Assembly (NCBI GenBank): GCA_965237405.1
Contig: OZ250139.1
Coordinates: 1,116,001 to 1,180,000 of the forward strand
Direction: 5' to 3'
DNA from: CAUZIB01 sp963663925
GTDB taxonomy: Bacteria; Acidobacteriota; Vicinamibacteria; Vicinamibacterales; UBA8438
DNA: 64,000 nt
The notes beneath the pieces are model-generated. The model was not told where the DNA came from and searched no databases. It saw nothing but the letters and a program-made list of their open reading frames with translations. Each line of letters starts with the position of its first letter. Positions within the stretch are counted from its first letter, which is position 1. This document shows positions 26,173-34,499 of this stretch, one piece after another. The position numbers and the translations under genes were made by a program.

Positions 26173-27603
26173 TTACGCGGTCGCTGGCTCGCCTGTCGGC
26201 ATGTCAAGCGTCCACACCCGGCCGGTTGGTTCGGGCACGCGACGCCAGCGCGCCACAATCAGCGCCGCGAGTACCAGGCTTTGCGCCACGTCGTCTCGGT
26301 TGCGCCGATGTTGCTTCCGCATGCGCACGTTACCGCTCGTGTCCGGTTCGACGCGCGCATGGCTCACAGAGAGAGTCGCCAGCAACCGGCCCGTCGCCAG
26401 CGTCATCGGCCCATCTAACACGGCCCGTCGGAACGCCGCGATAGCCTCAGAAGCCGTCGACCACTGGTTTGTCAGAAACTCCGGGTCGGGCAACCCGCGC
26501 GCCGCAACCGCATCCGAGAGCGTCATGAGCGCGAATCTGTCAGCGACCACCGCCTCGTACGCCACGTCGGGAAGGCGGTCCAGGAGTACGTCGATATCAG
26601 CGACGCGCTGGCCTTGGGCAACCGCCAGGACGCCCGTGTCGACAAGTTCCTGTAGGATGCCGCCCGGGAGTCCGTCACGCCGCTCTTGGTCCGCGAGCGA
26701 CGGGACGCCGGGGACGCTGGCGTAACACTCTGTTCGCCCGTTGCGCCACATGAGCGTCGCCGCCGACCATGAGCGAGACGCGCCCAAGTCGATCCCAAGC
26801 ACCGCCGCGCCGTCGCGTGGCAGTACCGCCCGCGATAACATCCGCTCCCATTCATGCGTGGCGATCAACTCCGTCTCCGCGTCGCCCGTGGGAAGGTTCA
26901 ATCGAAGCGACAAGAACCGGGCCCGGAGCCGTTCGTCGCGGCGCGCTGCGTCCCGCTCGCGTAGGAGCGTCTGCCGGAGTATCGGATTCACGGCCACAAG
27001 CGGATTCGCGCGCCGGATGGTCGGCCACCGGTCCCACGTCGCCCGGTCGCCCTGTAAGAGACTCACGTGCACCCCAAGTCGACAGCCGCGCGCTATCAGT
27101 TCGGGCCACCAGTGTGGCTTGGACGCTGGCGCGATGGTGCCCACGCACAGGATAAGCATCCGCGTCTTCCCTGCGCTGGTCGCAATCGCCGCCCACATAT
27201 CGTCGGTGACCGCTGCCGGTTCATCGACCACTAGGAGCCGGACGCCGAGAAACCCGTACAGCGTTCGAGCGTTCGCGCCGTGCACGGTCACGCGCGTCCG
27301 GGTCGTGTTGTGTTCCGCCTTGATGCTCTGATTCGAGTTCTCAAACCGATACCCGGCCTCGCCTAGTTCGGCCCGCAGCACGCGAAATACGACGCGCGCT
27401 TGTGCGAACGAACCGGCGATCAATTTGTTGTCGGCCCCGGCATGAAACAGTGAATCGCCGGGTGTCAGGGACCGGGCCAGAAGGTGCGCCGCGAGGGTAC
27501 TCTTGCCCTGCGCTCTCGGGAGACACAGCGCCGCAATCTCGATTCCAGGCGCGAACGCAGCCCGGAGAAAACGCCTCTGAAAAGGCAAAAGCGCAGGCGT
27601 CAT
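26173..27603 (-). CDS. Phage terminase large subunit
   Basis: The 476-residue protein starts TPALLPFQRRFLRAAFAPGI (quoted in part). Walker A is CLPRAQGKSTLAAH near residue 28 and Walker B is LLVVDEPAAV near 124, followed by a CVGTIAPASKPHWW coupling motif. The nuclease half has VLGIDLGASRSWSAATLMW near 268, AVVADRF near 345 and DDVAQSLVLAALIVAR near 443, giving the acidic metal-binding set. It packages DNA into the procapsid. No separate small terminase subunit was identified; one of the two small genes just upstream could fill that role. Confidence 0.88.
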   Translation of the reverse strand: MTPALLPFQRRFLRAAFAPGIEIAALCLPRAQGKSTLAAHLLARSLTPGDSLFHAGADNKLIAGSFAQARVVFRVLRAELGEAGYRFENSNQSIKAEHNTTRTRVTVHGANARTLYGFLGVRLLVVDEPAAVTDDMWAAIATSAGKTRMLILCVGTIAPASKPHWWPELIARGCRLGVHVSLLQGDRATWDRWPTIRRANPLVAVNPILRQTLLRERDAARRDERLRARFLSLRLNLPTGDAETELIATHEWERMLSRAVLPRDGAAVLGIDLGASRSWSAATLMWRNGRTECYASVPGVPSLADQERRDGLPGGILQELVDTGVLAVAQGQRVADIDVLLDRLPDVAYEAVVADRFALMTLSDAVAARGLPDPEFLTNQWSTASEAIAAFRRAVLDGPMTLATGRLLATLSVSHARVEPDTSGNVRMRKQHRRNRDDVAQSLVLAALIVARWRRVPEPTGRVWTLDMPTGEPATA

Positions 27604-27646
27604 AACTAGGACAGGATGCCCACACCTACGGTCAGGCGCTGATTCC

Positions 27647-27844
27647 TCATGAACCTGATGGGTTCCCTTGCGCCCTTCCGGGTTGCTCGATTTCGTCTAT
27701 CGCACGATCAATTACTCGCGCGAGCTTATCGTTCCCGACTTCGCTTGCACCGTTCGACAGTGCGCGAAGCACTGCGACGGTCATGTCCTCTTGCTTGTTC
27801 TGACACGCCTCTATGATCGCGTCCTCGTCCTCACTCCCTTGCAT
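27647..27844 (-). CDS. Small acidic satellite protein
   Basis: The 65-residue frame (EDEDAIIEACQNKQEDMTVA, then VLRALSNGASEVGNDKLARVI) is predicted helical and acidic. It lies between the replication genes and the terminase with short gaps, all on the same strand, so it is probably real. Its position suggests a terminase partner or regulator, but nothing in the sequence proves it. Confidence 0.5.
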   Translation of the reverse strand: MQGSEDEDAIIEACQNKQEDMTVAVLRALSNGASEVGNDKLARVIDRAIDEIEQPGRAQGNPSGS

Positions 27845-27852
27845 ATCCCCCC

Positions 27853-28128
27853 CTAGTGTGTCTGCTCCGACGATACGGGCCTCGGTTGCAGATTGTAAAT
27901 CACTGTCCCGTCGCTGGCTTGGTTATGGACGACCTGAAGGCGCGCGCGTTGTAACGCCTCAGCCGTTGCATACATCGCCCCGGTGAGCTCCCTGTTTGCC
28001 TGATGGAGTTCTTCCAGGACGCGGGTGAGCATGACGGCCTCAGACGGAGCTAGTGTTACTGGCGCGTCGCTTAACTCAGTAGCGCCTTTCAGTCTATCCA
28101 CTAGCCCGAGCACCTGTTCGCGGGTCAT
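27853..28128 (-). CDS. Small satellite protein, helical
   Basis: The 91-residue protein is taken from the ATG at 28,128, which overlaps the TGA of the replication gene as ATGA. It reads TREQVLGLVDRLKGATELSD and then a long helix (VLEELHQANRELTGAMYATA). No domain is recognised. The upstream extension to 28,182 lies inside the replication gene and is unlikely. Confidence 0.55.
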   Translation of the reverse strand: MTREQVLGLVDRLKGATELSDAPVTLAPSEAVMLTRVLEELHQANRELTGAMYATAEALQRARLQVVHNQASDGTVIYNLQPRPVSSEQTH

Positions 28129-29948
28129 GGCTGTCCCCCGATCTGCTGAAGTCCCGCTGCTGCATGGGTAGCCAACTGCCACATCTCAGGCGGGATAGTC
28201 TCGGCCTTCTGCCTCAGAGTGGGCCACGTCTCACCAGCCCCTAGCAGTTCACGGGCCAGCACATCCGCTAGTTGGGCCGGTGACGATGGGAGCGGCCCAT
28301 CGAAGTGGGCCAGTAGCAGCGGCAGGTCAGAGACAAACGTCTGCTCGATCGCGATTCTCTGTTCAACACTGATGGGTTCGTTCATGCTGCTTACCTCGCC
28401 TCCATGATCGCATGGTTCACCAGACGCCAGATCGCCGGTCCCGAAGCAGCGCGGGCAGTTACTAGCACCTGAACCTGGGCTGTTCCCGTTTTGGCTCTTC
28501 CCGGACCCTATCTTATAGGGCTGGGAACAGGCGGAACAGGGCAAATCATTAAGGTTTTCTGCTGTTTGTCCTCGGAACAAGACAGCATCATCGGGAACAG
28601 CTTTCGCCTCGACTTTCGTCACTGTTCCCGCTGTTCCCGGAACAGGGCTGGGAACAGGCGGAACAGCCCCCGACACGACGGCGAATAGCTTTCGCAGTGT
28701 CTCGTGTCGTTTCCGAACCGGCACCCCTTTTCTGAACGCCGACCACGTCGCGCCAGGATTCGCCATGAGCCACCCCCGAGCGGCCAGCTCGTCATCATCA
28801 GACCAGCCGTGTTCGAGTCCACCCTGGTCATCCTCAGAGGCCACAGGGGGAGTATCCCGCCGTATGTACCCCTCTCCGCATAGCTCAAAGTGAATCGGGA
28901 ACACATCTTCTAGCTGGAACCGGATTTTGTCAGCCTTGAGCGTTACCGTGTTTTCGATACGGGACATCCCGAGCGACACGTCACACAGGTCCACAAACGC
29001 CGACGAGTTTCTCGACCGCGCCTCGGACCATCCCTGATGATGCAGGATGACAACCGCGTGGCCACCGCTCGCCGCCCTCGCCGCGGTCGCCCACGGCCTC
29101 AACGCTAAATCGACGTTTCCGGCGTGGTTAATGTCGCCACCGCTGGCGCTGATGTGCTCCGTCGCGGTATCGATGACAATCAACCTCGGCTTGACGACTT
29201 CACCGATCGCTTTCACGTCGCCCAAGGCCACGACTTCAGCCGCCGATGTGTAGTAAAACTTCTCGGCGTCGCCACCGAATTGCACATGGCGCGTACGGAC
29301 TGAAGGATCGTCCGAACCGATCCAGATGACCGCGCCACCGTCGCGTGTGACCTGCGCCGCAGCGTGAGCCAAGAGGGTCGATTTTCCGCATCCGGCCCGC
29401 GCATGAAGCAACGTCACGCGACCTTCCCATGCGATCCCTTCGACCAGAACCGCTGGCGGTGTATCGTCGCTGCTCTTCTTCCATGCAGAGAACAGATCCC
29501 ACACCCTATCATCCGCCGTGTGTCCTTCGGGCCCGTCTGGAATCCGCTCGATAAGCGCGGACAACTCACGAATAGACGAACCACGATCGAGCGCCCTTTT
29601 AAGACGACGCTTACCGGCCAGCTCGACGACGATCGCCGCGTACGCCCGAGCGTTTAATCCGCGTGGAACACCGTCGCAGAGACCAGCCAAGTATGCGGCA
29701 CCGCCGACAGCGTCAAGCGTGTTAGACCTGACGAGTTCGTTTTTGACAGTGACAAGGTCAACAATCTGACCGGCAGCATGCAGCCGTGTGATGGCCTGCC
29801 AGATCTTTGTGTGAGCGTCCCGATAGTAGTCGCCAGCATTGAGGATACGGGCGACCTCAGGCACGTTAGACGGTCGAATCAGGCACGCTCCGAGCGTGGC
29901 TGCCTCAGCTTCCAGATTGTGCAGCAGGGTGTCACGCGGCCCAGTCAT
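28125..29948 (-). CDS. Replication protein: DnaB-N domain plus RepA-type AAA ATPase
   Basis: The 607-residue protein has a DnaB N-terminal domain at about 5-130 (LEAEAATLGACLIRP, DYYRDAHTKIWQAITRLHAA, GGAAYLAGLCDGVP). A RecA/RepA-type ATPase follows at about 170-390: Walker A HARAGCGKSTLLAHAA, Walker B PRLIVIDTATEH and a HAVVILHHQG motif. A linker leads to a CxxC pair (PCSACSQPY), then CPRCFGTGDL, a possible zinc knuckle, and a helical tail. It likely unwinds or initiates satellite DNA replication. It lies 9 bp after alpA. Two 23-bp direct repeats sit inside the linker region, read in different phases. Confidence 0.85.
   Translation of the reverse strand: MTGPRDTLLHNLEAEAATLGACLIRPSNVPEVARILNAGDYYRDAHTKIWQAITRLHAAGQIVDLVTVKNELVRSNTLDAVGGAAYLAGLCDGVPRGLNARAYAAIVVELAGKRRLKRALDRGSSIRELSALIERIPDGPEGHTADDRVWDLFSAWKKSSDDTPPAVLVEGIAWEGRVTLLHARAGCGKSTLLAHAAAQVTRDGGAVIWIGSDDPSVRTRHVQFGGDAEKFYYTSAAEVVALGDVKAIGEVVKPRLIVIDTATEHISASGGDINHAGNVDLALRPWATAARAASGGHAVVILHHQGWSEARSRNSSAFVDLCDVSLGMSRIENTVTLKADKIRFQLEDVFPIHFELCGEGYIRRDTPPVASEDDQGGLEHGWSDDDELAARGWLMANPGATWSAFRKGVPVRKRHETLRKLFAVVSGAVPPVPSPVPGTAGTVTKVEAKAVPDDAVLFRGQTAENLNDLPCSACSQPYKIGSGKSQNGNSPGSGASNCPRCFGTGDLASGEPCDHGGEVSSMNEPISVEQRIAIEQTFVSDLPLLLAHFDGPLPSSPAQLADVLARELLGAGETWPTLRQKAETIPPEMWQLATHAAAGLQQIGGQP
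28517..28666. repeat. Two 23-bp direct repeats within a GGAACA-rich tract, candidate replication origin
   Basis: Exact copies lie at 28,517-28,539 and 28,644-28,666, each containing GGCTGGGAACAGGCGGAACA. Their spacing of 127 bp is not a multiple of three, so the replication gene reads them in different phases and they encode different residues (VPPVPSPV versus PCSACSQP). Many further GGAACA/TGTTCC units lie between 28,480 and 28,670. The DNA itself, not the protein, appears to be conserved, as for iterons embedded in a rep gene. Confidence 0.6.
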
Positions 29949-29957
29949 TGCACCAGC

Positions 29958-30179
29958 TCAAACCGCCTTGCTGGCCCGGTGGATGCCGTCGCCGTGGGAG
30001 CGTGGGAGATCAACGATCCACTGCTCTACTTCGGACAGCAGCCAGCGTACACTCTTTGGTCCGACTCGCAGTGGCTCAGGGAACCGTCCCTCGCGCATCG
30101 CACGATAGAGGGCGCTTCGCCCCAAGCCGGTGCGCGCCTCAACTTCTGCGCGGGTCAGGAGTCGATCACTCACCAGCAC
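29958..30179 (-). CDS. alpA: AlpA-family transcriptional regulator
   Basis: The 73-residue protein matches AlpA/excisionase-like winged HTH proteins: LLTRAEVEARTGLGRSALYR, AMREGRFPEPLRVGPKSVRW, LLSEVEQWI. In phage satellites of Gram-negative bacteria AlpA is the master activator that starts the excision-replication programme. It overlaps the upstream gene by 14 bp and the replication gene starts 9 bp after it. Confidence 0.88.
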   Translation of the reverse strand: MLVSDRLLTRAEVEARTGLGRSALYRAMREGRFPEPLRVGPKSVRWLLSEVEQWIVDLPRSHGDGIHRASKAV

Positions 30180-30537
30180 CCCCCGCCTCGCGGCGTTCGC
30201 GCCAGAGCCGGATCACTTCACCCATCAGTGGCCCGCCGTCGTGCTTTCCCTCGACAAGCCATCGGTCGACGTGGGTCCCGGCGGCCTCCAAGCCATCAAT
30301 AATGTGCGGCGCGAGCTCCTTCGCTTCCTCGACGCGCTTGGCCCACTCGATGCGGCGACGTTCCTCTTCGCGTTCCTCTTCCGCTGCCGTAGCGGCCGTC
30401 ATGATGTCGGCGAGGTGGTGCGGCTCGGCGTGGCTCAGCAGGTCGATCAGATCGCTCACGCTGCGCCCGCCTGGCGCCCGTTCGGCCAGCGCCTGGAGCC
30501 GCATACGAGCCCCGAGCGTGATTCTTATCTGTGGCAT
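30166..30537 (-). CDS. Small protein with RHH-like N-terminus
   Basis: The 123-residue protein begins PQIRITLGARMRLQALAERA, SVSDLIDLLS, a short strand and two helices resembling a ribbon-helix-helix DNA-binding domain. A charged helical stretch follows (TAAEEEREEERRRIEWAKRV). It is the first gene after the integrase and lies directly below a 26-bp dyad, so autoregulation is plausible. The fold assignment is tentative. Confidence 0.6.
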   Translation of the reverse strand: MPQIRITLGARMRLQALAERAPGGRSVSDLIDLLSHAEPHHLADIMTAATAAEEEREEERRRIEWAKRVEEAKELAPHIIDGLEAAGTHVDRWLVEGKHDGGPLMGEVIRLWRERREAGGAGE

Positions 30538-30563
30538 TATAGACCCCTTTCTGGGGCACTATA
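30538..30563. promoter_or_regulatory. 26-bp dyad upstream of the RHH-like gene
   Basis: The sequence TATAG A CCCC TTTCT GGGG CA CTATA pairs TATAG with CTATA and CCCC with GGGG. It overlaps the end of the integrase gene and ends one base before the next start codon. TATAAT- and TATAGT-like boxes occur within it on the minus strand. It could be an operator or a small hairpin in the message. Confidence 0.4.
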
Positions 30564-31749
30564 CCACACTTCCACGCATCCGCACCACCTTCGCGCCCCC
30601 GCCCGTCACGTACCTCGCCCAGTCGGCCATCAGCCCGCAGCGCTTCTCGAACAGGTCGCTCCTCGCGTAGCTCCGCTCCACGGCCGATCCCACCTGGTGC
30701 GCCAACGCTGCTTCCGCGACGGCGTGCGGGACGCTGGTCCGCTCGCTGGCCCAGGTCCTGAACGACGTGCGAAACCCGTGCACGGTCGCGCGGTCGGCCA
30801 GCCCGGTGTCCCGCAGGATCTTCGTCAGCGTCATGTCGGATAGCGGCTTGCCGCGCCGCAGTGGTGAGGGGAACAGCAGATCGGACTCCCCGCGCTGCGG
30901 CCGGACCAGCTCCAGCACGGCCAGCGCCGCGTCAGAGAGCGGGACGCGATGCTCACCGCCCGTCTTCATCCTCGACGCCGGGATGCGCCACTCGCGGGCG
31001 TCAAGGTCGACCTCGTCCCAGGTTGCGCCCCGCGCCTCGCCCGACCGACAGGCGGTGAGCGCCACGAACCGAAGGCACGCCTTCGCCGACAGTGACGCTC
31101 GGGACTCTTCGATGACCTCCAGAGCCTCCCCAACCTCCCCATAGGGCAGCGCCCGGAAGTGCGCCACAACGGCTGGCATGGCGGGCAGTGCGCCGTCGAT
31201 GGCCTCCCCCGCGACATTGTGCTCGACGTAGCCGTGCGCTTGGCACCACGCGAAGGTGGCGCGGATGCGCTGGCGCACCTTGCGGGCGATCTCTGGCTTG
31301 GATGTCCAGATCGGCGTCAAGATACGGAGCACGTCTTCACGGCCGATCTGGTCCACGTGCCGGTCGCCGAAGACGGGATAGGCATACTTCGTCATCGACT
31401 CGGTTCAATTGGTCGCGGTCTTGGTGCTGCGCCAGCGCGCCCGGTTCGCCTCCAACGCGCGCTGGGCGGCCTGCTCGAAGGTCGGCGTCATCGCCCGCCG
31501 CTTGTGGGCGAGCGGGTCACGGCCCCGGTGTGCGTGCCTGCGATTCTCGAATGCCTGCTCGCGCGCTTCGGCGAGCGTCACGAGTGGGAACCCCCCCAGG
31601 CCGTGATCGCGGCGTTTGCCGTTGACGGTGAACCGCTGCACCCAGCTCTTGCTGCCGCGCGGAGCGACAACGAGGTACAGCGTCCCGCCGTCGCCGTACC
31701 GGCCCGGTTCCTTCAAGGCCTTCACCATCCGGACTGTCAGCCGTCCCAT
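30559..31749 (-). pseudogene. int: Satellite tyrosine integrase with a TGA at a Trp position
   Basis: Frames 31,405-31,749 and 30,559-31,395 are in the same phase and separated by one TGA at 31,405-31,407. The N-terminal part (GRYGDGGTLYLVVAPRGSKS, TLAEAREQAFENRR) is the DUF4102 arm-binding domain. The C-terminal part has the core domain with Arg in LTACRSGEARGATWDEVDL, HGFRTSFRTWASERT and the Tyr in SYARSDLFEKR. In relatives of this family a Trp stands here (..QW..TL..YAYPV..), so TGG to TGA inactivates an otherwise full-length 396-codon gene. It sits next to the tRNA-Arg attachment site. Confidence 0.82.
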
Positions 31750-31925
31750 GAGTTCGATTCCCCTTTTCCCTCATCTGCAATTCGAATCGTCTACCACGTA
31801 ATATACCACATGAAACGTGGGAACAAGCAGGATTAGGCCGGGAACCTCTGGGACGCTACACGGACACTATCTACCGTATCTATAGCTGTTTAAGGGACTG
31901 TCTGGGAATAGACGGATAAGTTTAA

Positions 31926-32002
31926 TGGCGCGCGTGGCAGGATTCGAACCTGCGGCCTACGGCTTAGGAGGCCGTTGCTCTATCCAACTGAGCTACACGC
32001 GC
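31926..32002 (-). tRNA. tRNA-Arg (anticodon CCT)
   Basis: Folding on the minus strand gives acceptor GCGCGTG/CACGCGC, D arm GCTC..GAGC, anticodon stem ACGGC/GCCGT with loop CTCCTAA (anticodon CCT), a five-base variable loop and T arm GCAGG-TTCGAAT-CCTGC. A CCA end is encoded at 31,926-31,928. It is the restored target of the satellite and lies next to its integrase. Confidence 0.95.
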
Positions 32003-32090
32003 AAATAAGTGGAAGCCTCAGTGTAGCAGAGAGTTAGCCTCTCCTTCCTGGTTAATGATGGTGGCTGCCTCCGGCTGTCTAAAAGCCTCC

Positions 32091-32116
32091 TGATGTAATT
32101 TTGATGTAATTCGTGC
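32091..32116 (+). repeat. 26-bp direct repeat, left copy
   Basis: Identical to 38,700-38,725 in the same orientation. Each copy holds TGATGTAATT twice in tandem. This copy lies 9 bp from the 3' end of the broken integrase and 88 bp from the tRNA-Arg, so it may be an attachment site. Confidence 0.8.
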
Positions 32117-32125
32117 GTGTTCTTC

Positions 32126-33060
32126 CTAGACTTTCTGCATCGATTCCTTGAGGTGGATACGTCCCGCATTCAGGTACGTATCGGTCGTTGCAATACTCGC
32201 GTGCCCGAGCAGTTCCTTGACGTGATGCAGAGGCATGCCTGCTTCGAGCAACCGGCTTCCGGACTCGTTCCGGAGGTCGTGAAAACGCAGCTTTTTCGAA
32301 GCGTAGACTTTCCGCGACAGCCGGGAGAGTGAACTTTTTACCCACACCATCATCTGCTCGTGAGCCTTCAGAGCTGCCGTTTGCCAGGCCTTCTTTTAAC
32401 TTTCCACCGGTCGTCCACCTCGTCTCCAAAGACATAAACCTCGCGTGGCAACTGATGGCCGGCTGGATCGTTGTGCTATTTCAAGGATGGCTCGTAGGCG
32501 TTTAGTCAACGGGATTACGCGCCCTGTCGCGGTCTTCGTGTTCTCGGCTCTGATCGTTAGCTCCATCCGAAATAGATCTACATCCCGCCACCGGAGCCGT
32601 AGTAGTTCACCCTGACGGCATTCCGTTTCAAGGGCGGCCACGATGAGCCGCTGTAGCCGTGGGCCTGCGCCTTAAGCAAGTTGGCCTCATCGGAGTCGTC
32701 TAGACGCCTCTCCCTCTGTGCATGCTTAGACCTCTTGAGGTCGGTTCCGGAGTCGATCCATCGGTGCTGCCAGTTTGCTCTTTCGGTATCCCCAGTTCGA
32801 CATTACCAAAAATTTTGAAAGAACTTGTTTTGCGTCGAGGCTGCCCTTCCCTGCACTCTCAACTGCTGCATAAATGCCTCAACGTCATCTTCAGTGACCG
32901 TGTCGACCTGCCAAGATCCCATGCGCCGACCTCGGTTCGATGTAAACACTAAAATTCGGCCCAGCCGGTACTGGTCATCACGCCACGTCTTCTTGCCTCG
33001 TGCCTGGCTGTAGCGCACAAGAAACATTGCGGCGTATTCCTTACACGTCAACCGTCTCAC
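32126..33060 (-). pseudogene. Tyrosine recombinase with several frameshifts
   Basis: The N-terminal piece (EYAAMFLVRYSQARGKKTWR, TEDDVEAFMQQLRVQGRAAS) is an arm/core-binding SAM-like domain. The middle reads LIVAALETECRQGELLRLRW, then RAENTKTATGRVIPLTKRLR. The end reads RFHDLRNESGSRLLEAG, VKELLGHASIATTDTYLNA with the Arg, His and Tyr of the active site. At least three phase changes separate these. Two of them (near 32,668 and at a four-T run at 32,394-32,397 on the plus strand) would be repaired by adding one base to a homopolymer, so some of the damage may be sequencing error. Confidence 0.75.
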
Positions 33061-33512
33061 TCACCAAGCAGGGCACTCACTTCGAGCACCATCTTTTCTG
33101 ACCAACAATTGACCAACAGAGGATCGTGAACGAGCGCGATACGCTAAAACGGTCCGGACAGCGACGGACTACCGTGTACCGACCGAAACCTCGCAGAGCG
33201 CTGAGCAAATATCGGCGTTATGCGCATGACGTCAACGAAGACGGCCGTGACTGCTGTTGTGAGATATACGAGTAATCGGGCGTGTATTTAACCTAAAATC
33301 CTGTGGCCCTAGGGCCATTCTGGTTCGACCCGCGCCATCAGCACCATTTTCCTAACAAAACCGTCGATCCGGTGGTTAGCTTCGGTCGGTGTCGATGTCA
33401 GTACACCTATACCCCTTAAGTCGTACCACCCGCATCAGTCGACCGGACAACTGCCCTGGAATTTGCATAAGTTCGGCCGACGGCTTAGCCTCGATACCGA
33501 CAAGATATCGAG
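33061..33512. other. 452-bp gap upstream of the exporter operon, no gene seen
   Basis: No coding frame with recognisable content. The promoter for the exporter operon should lie here but no strong pair of boxes was picked out by eye. Confidence 0.4.
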
Positions 33513-34499
33513 ATGAACTACCGGATCACGTGCTTCGCGCTGATGGCGGCGCTCACCGGTGCTTGTGAGCCGAATCCGAGCCCGCTGCCGGTCGTCGGGA
33601 CACTGGAGCGCGATCGTCTCGAGCTGGTGGCGGAAGCGCGCGAGCGCATTGTCGAAGTTCTGGTCACCGAGGCTGAAGCTATCGAGGAGGGCCAGGTTCT
33701 GATGCGGCTCGACCAGAGCCTGTACGAGTCGGACCTAGCGCAAGTGCGAGCGAGCCTAGACCGCGCGGAGCAGTTCCTGGCTGAGCTCATCCGTGGCCCG
33801 CGCACCCAGCAAGTAGAGTCGGCTCGCGCTGAACTCGACGCCCGGGTCAACGAGCTCAACACCCAGCGTCTCGAGTACGCGCGTGTGGAGACCCTCGTGC
33901 AGCGCAAAATCATTCCCGAAGCCGATCTCGATCGTATCGATGGCTCGGTGAAGGTGGCGGCGGCGAACGTAGAGGCGGCGGCGGCGCGCCTCGCTGATTT
34001 GATAGACGGTACCACCCGTGAGGAGCTGGCACAGGCCAGGGCATCGGTGGCGGAGGCAGAAGCCAGCGTCGGTAGCGTCCAGCTGCTCGCCGAACGGCTG
34101 GTGATCCGCGCACCGCGAGGCGGGACCATCGATGCCATTCCCTACAAGCTCGGCGAGCGTCCGCCACCGGGTGCCACTGTGATCGTGATGCTCGCCGAAG
34201 GCGAACCGTATGCTCGAGTGTACGTGCCAGAGCCGCTGCGCGCTCGCGTTACTCCTGGCCTCGAAGCCGAGGTCGTCGTCGACGGCGTCGACGGCCTTTT
34301 TGTGGGAAGCGTGCGCTACGTCTCGTCAGATCCGTCGTTTACGCCCTATTTTGCTCTGACACAGCGTGACCGTAGCCGCTTGACCTACGTAGCCGAGGTC
34401 ACCCTTACCGAGCCACGCGCCCGCGACCTGCCCACCGGTGTTCCGGTTGAAGTCGACTTCCCCAGCCTGCGGCCGGCACCCAGGACGGTCTCGCAATGA
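33513..34499 (+). CDS. HlyD-type membrane fusion lipoprotein (YbhG-like)
   Basis: The 328-residue protein has a lipoprotein signal ending LTGAC at residue 18. A first lipoyl half (VLVTEAEAIEEGQVLMRLDQ), a long coiled-coil hairpin at about 70-190 (VRASLDRAEQFLAELIRGPR, ARVNELNTQRLEYARVETLV), a second lipoyl half (LVIRAPRGGTIDAIPYKLGE) and a beta-barrel (VPEPLRARVTPGLEAEVVVD) follow in order. It links an inner-membrane ABC pump to an outer-membrane channel. Its stop overlaps the ATPase start as ATGA. Confidence 0.9.
   Translation: MNYRITCFALMAALTGACEPNPSPLPVVGTLERDRLELVAEARERIVEVLVTEAEAIEEGQVLMRLDQSLYESDLAQVRASLDRAEQFLAELIRGPRTQQVESARAELDARVNELNTQRLEYARVETLVQRKIIPEADLDRIDGSVKVAAANVEAAAARLADLIDGTTREELAQARASVAEAEASVGSVQLLAERLVIRAPRGGTIDAIPYKLGERPPPGATVIVMLAEGEPYARVYVPEPLRARVTPGLEAEVVVDGVDGLFVGSVRYVSSDPSFTPYFALTQRDRSRLTYVAEVTLTEPRARDLPTGVPVEVDFPSLRPAPRTVSQ

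Larger units (their letters stand above)
22651..31942 (-). mobile_element. Capsid-forming phage satellite (cfPICI-like) integrated in tRNA-Arg
   Basis: The element is bounded by 17-bp direct repeats at 22,651 and 31,926. All recognised genes lie on the minus strand in the order integrase, small regulator, AlpA, DnaB-N/RepA-type replication protein, two small genes, large terminase, HK97-type capsid, unknown, protease, portal. No tail, lysis or head-completion genes are present and the element is only 9.3 kb. This combination fits capsid-forming phage-inducible chromosomal islands, which make their own small heads and borrow tails. A defective prophage is the alternative, but the compact, ordered set argues against random decay. 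Confidence 0.8.

Noticed and set aside
12319..31407. Possible stop-codon reassignment (TAG as Gln or TGA as Trp)
   Set aside because: Many genes in the window end in TGA or TAG at their expected length, including overlapping ATGA pairs, so the standard code is in use. The three or four odd stops are isolated.
22651..31942. Complete prophage
   Set aside because: Tail, tape-measure, baseplate, holin and lysin genes are all absent and there is no room for them in 9.3 kb.
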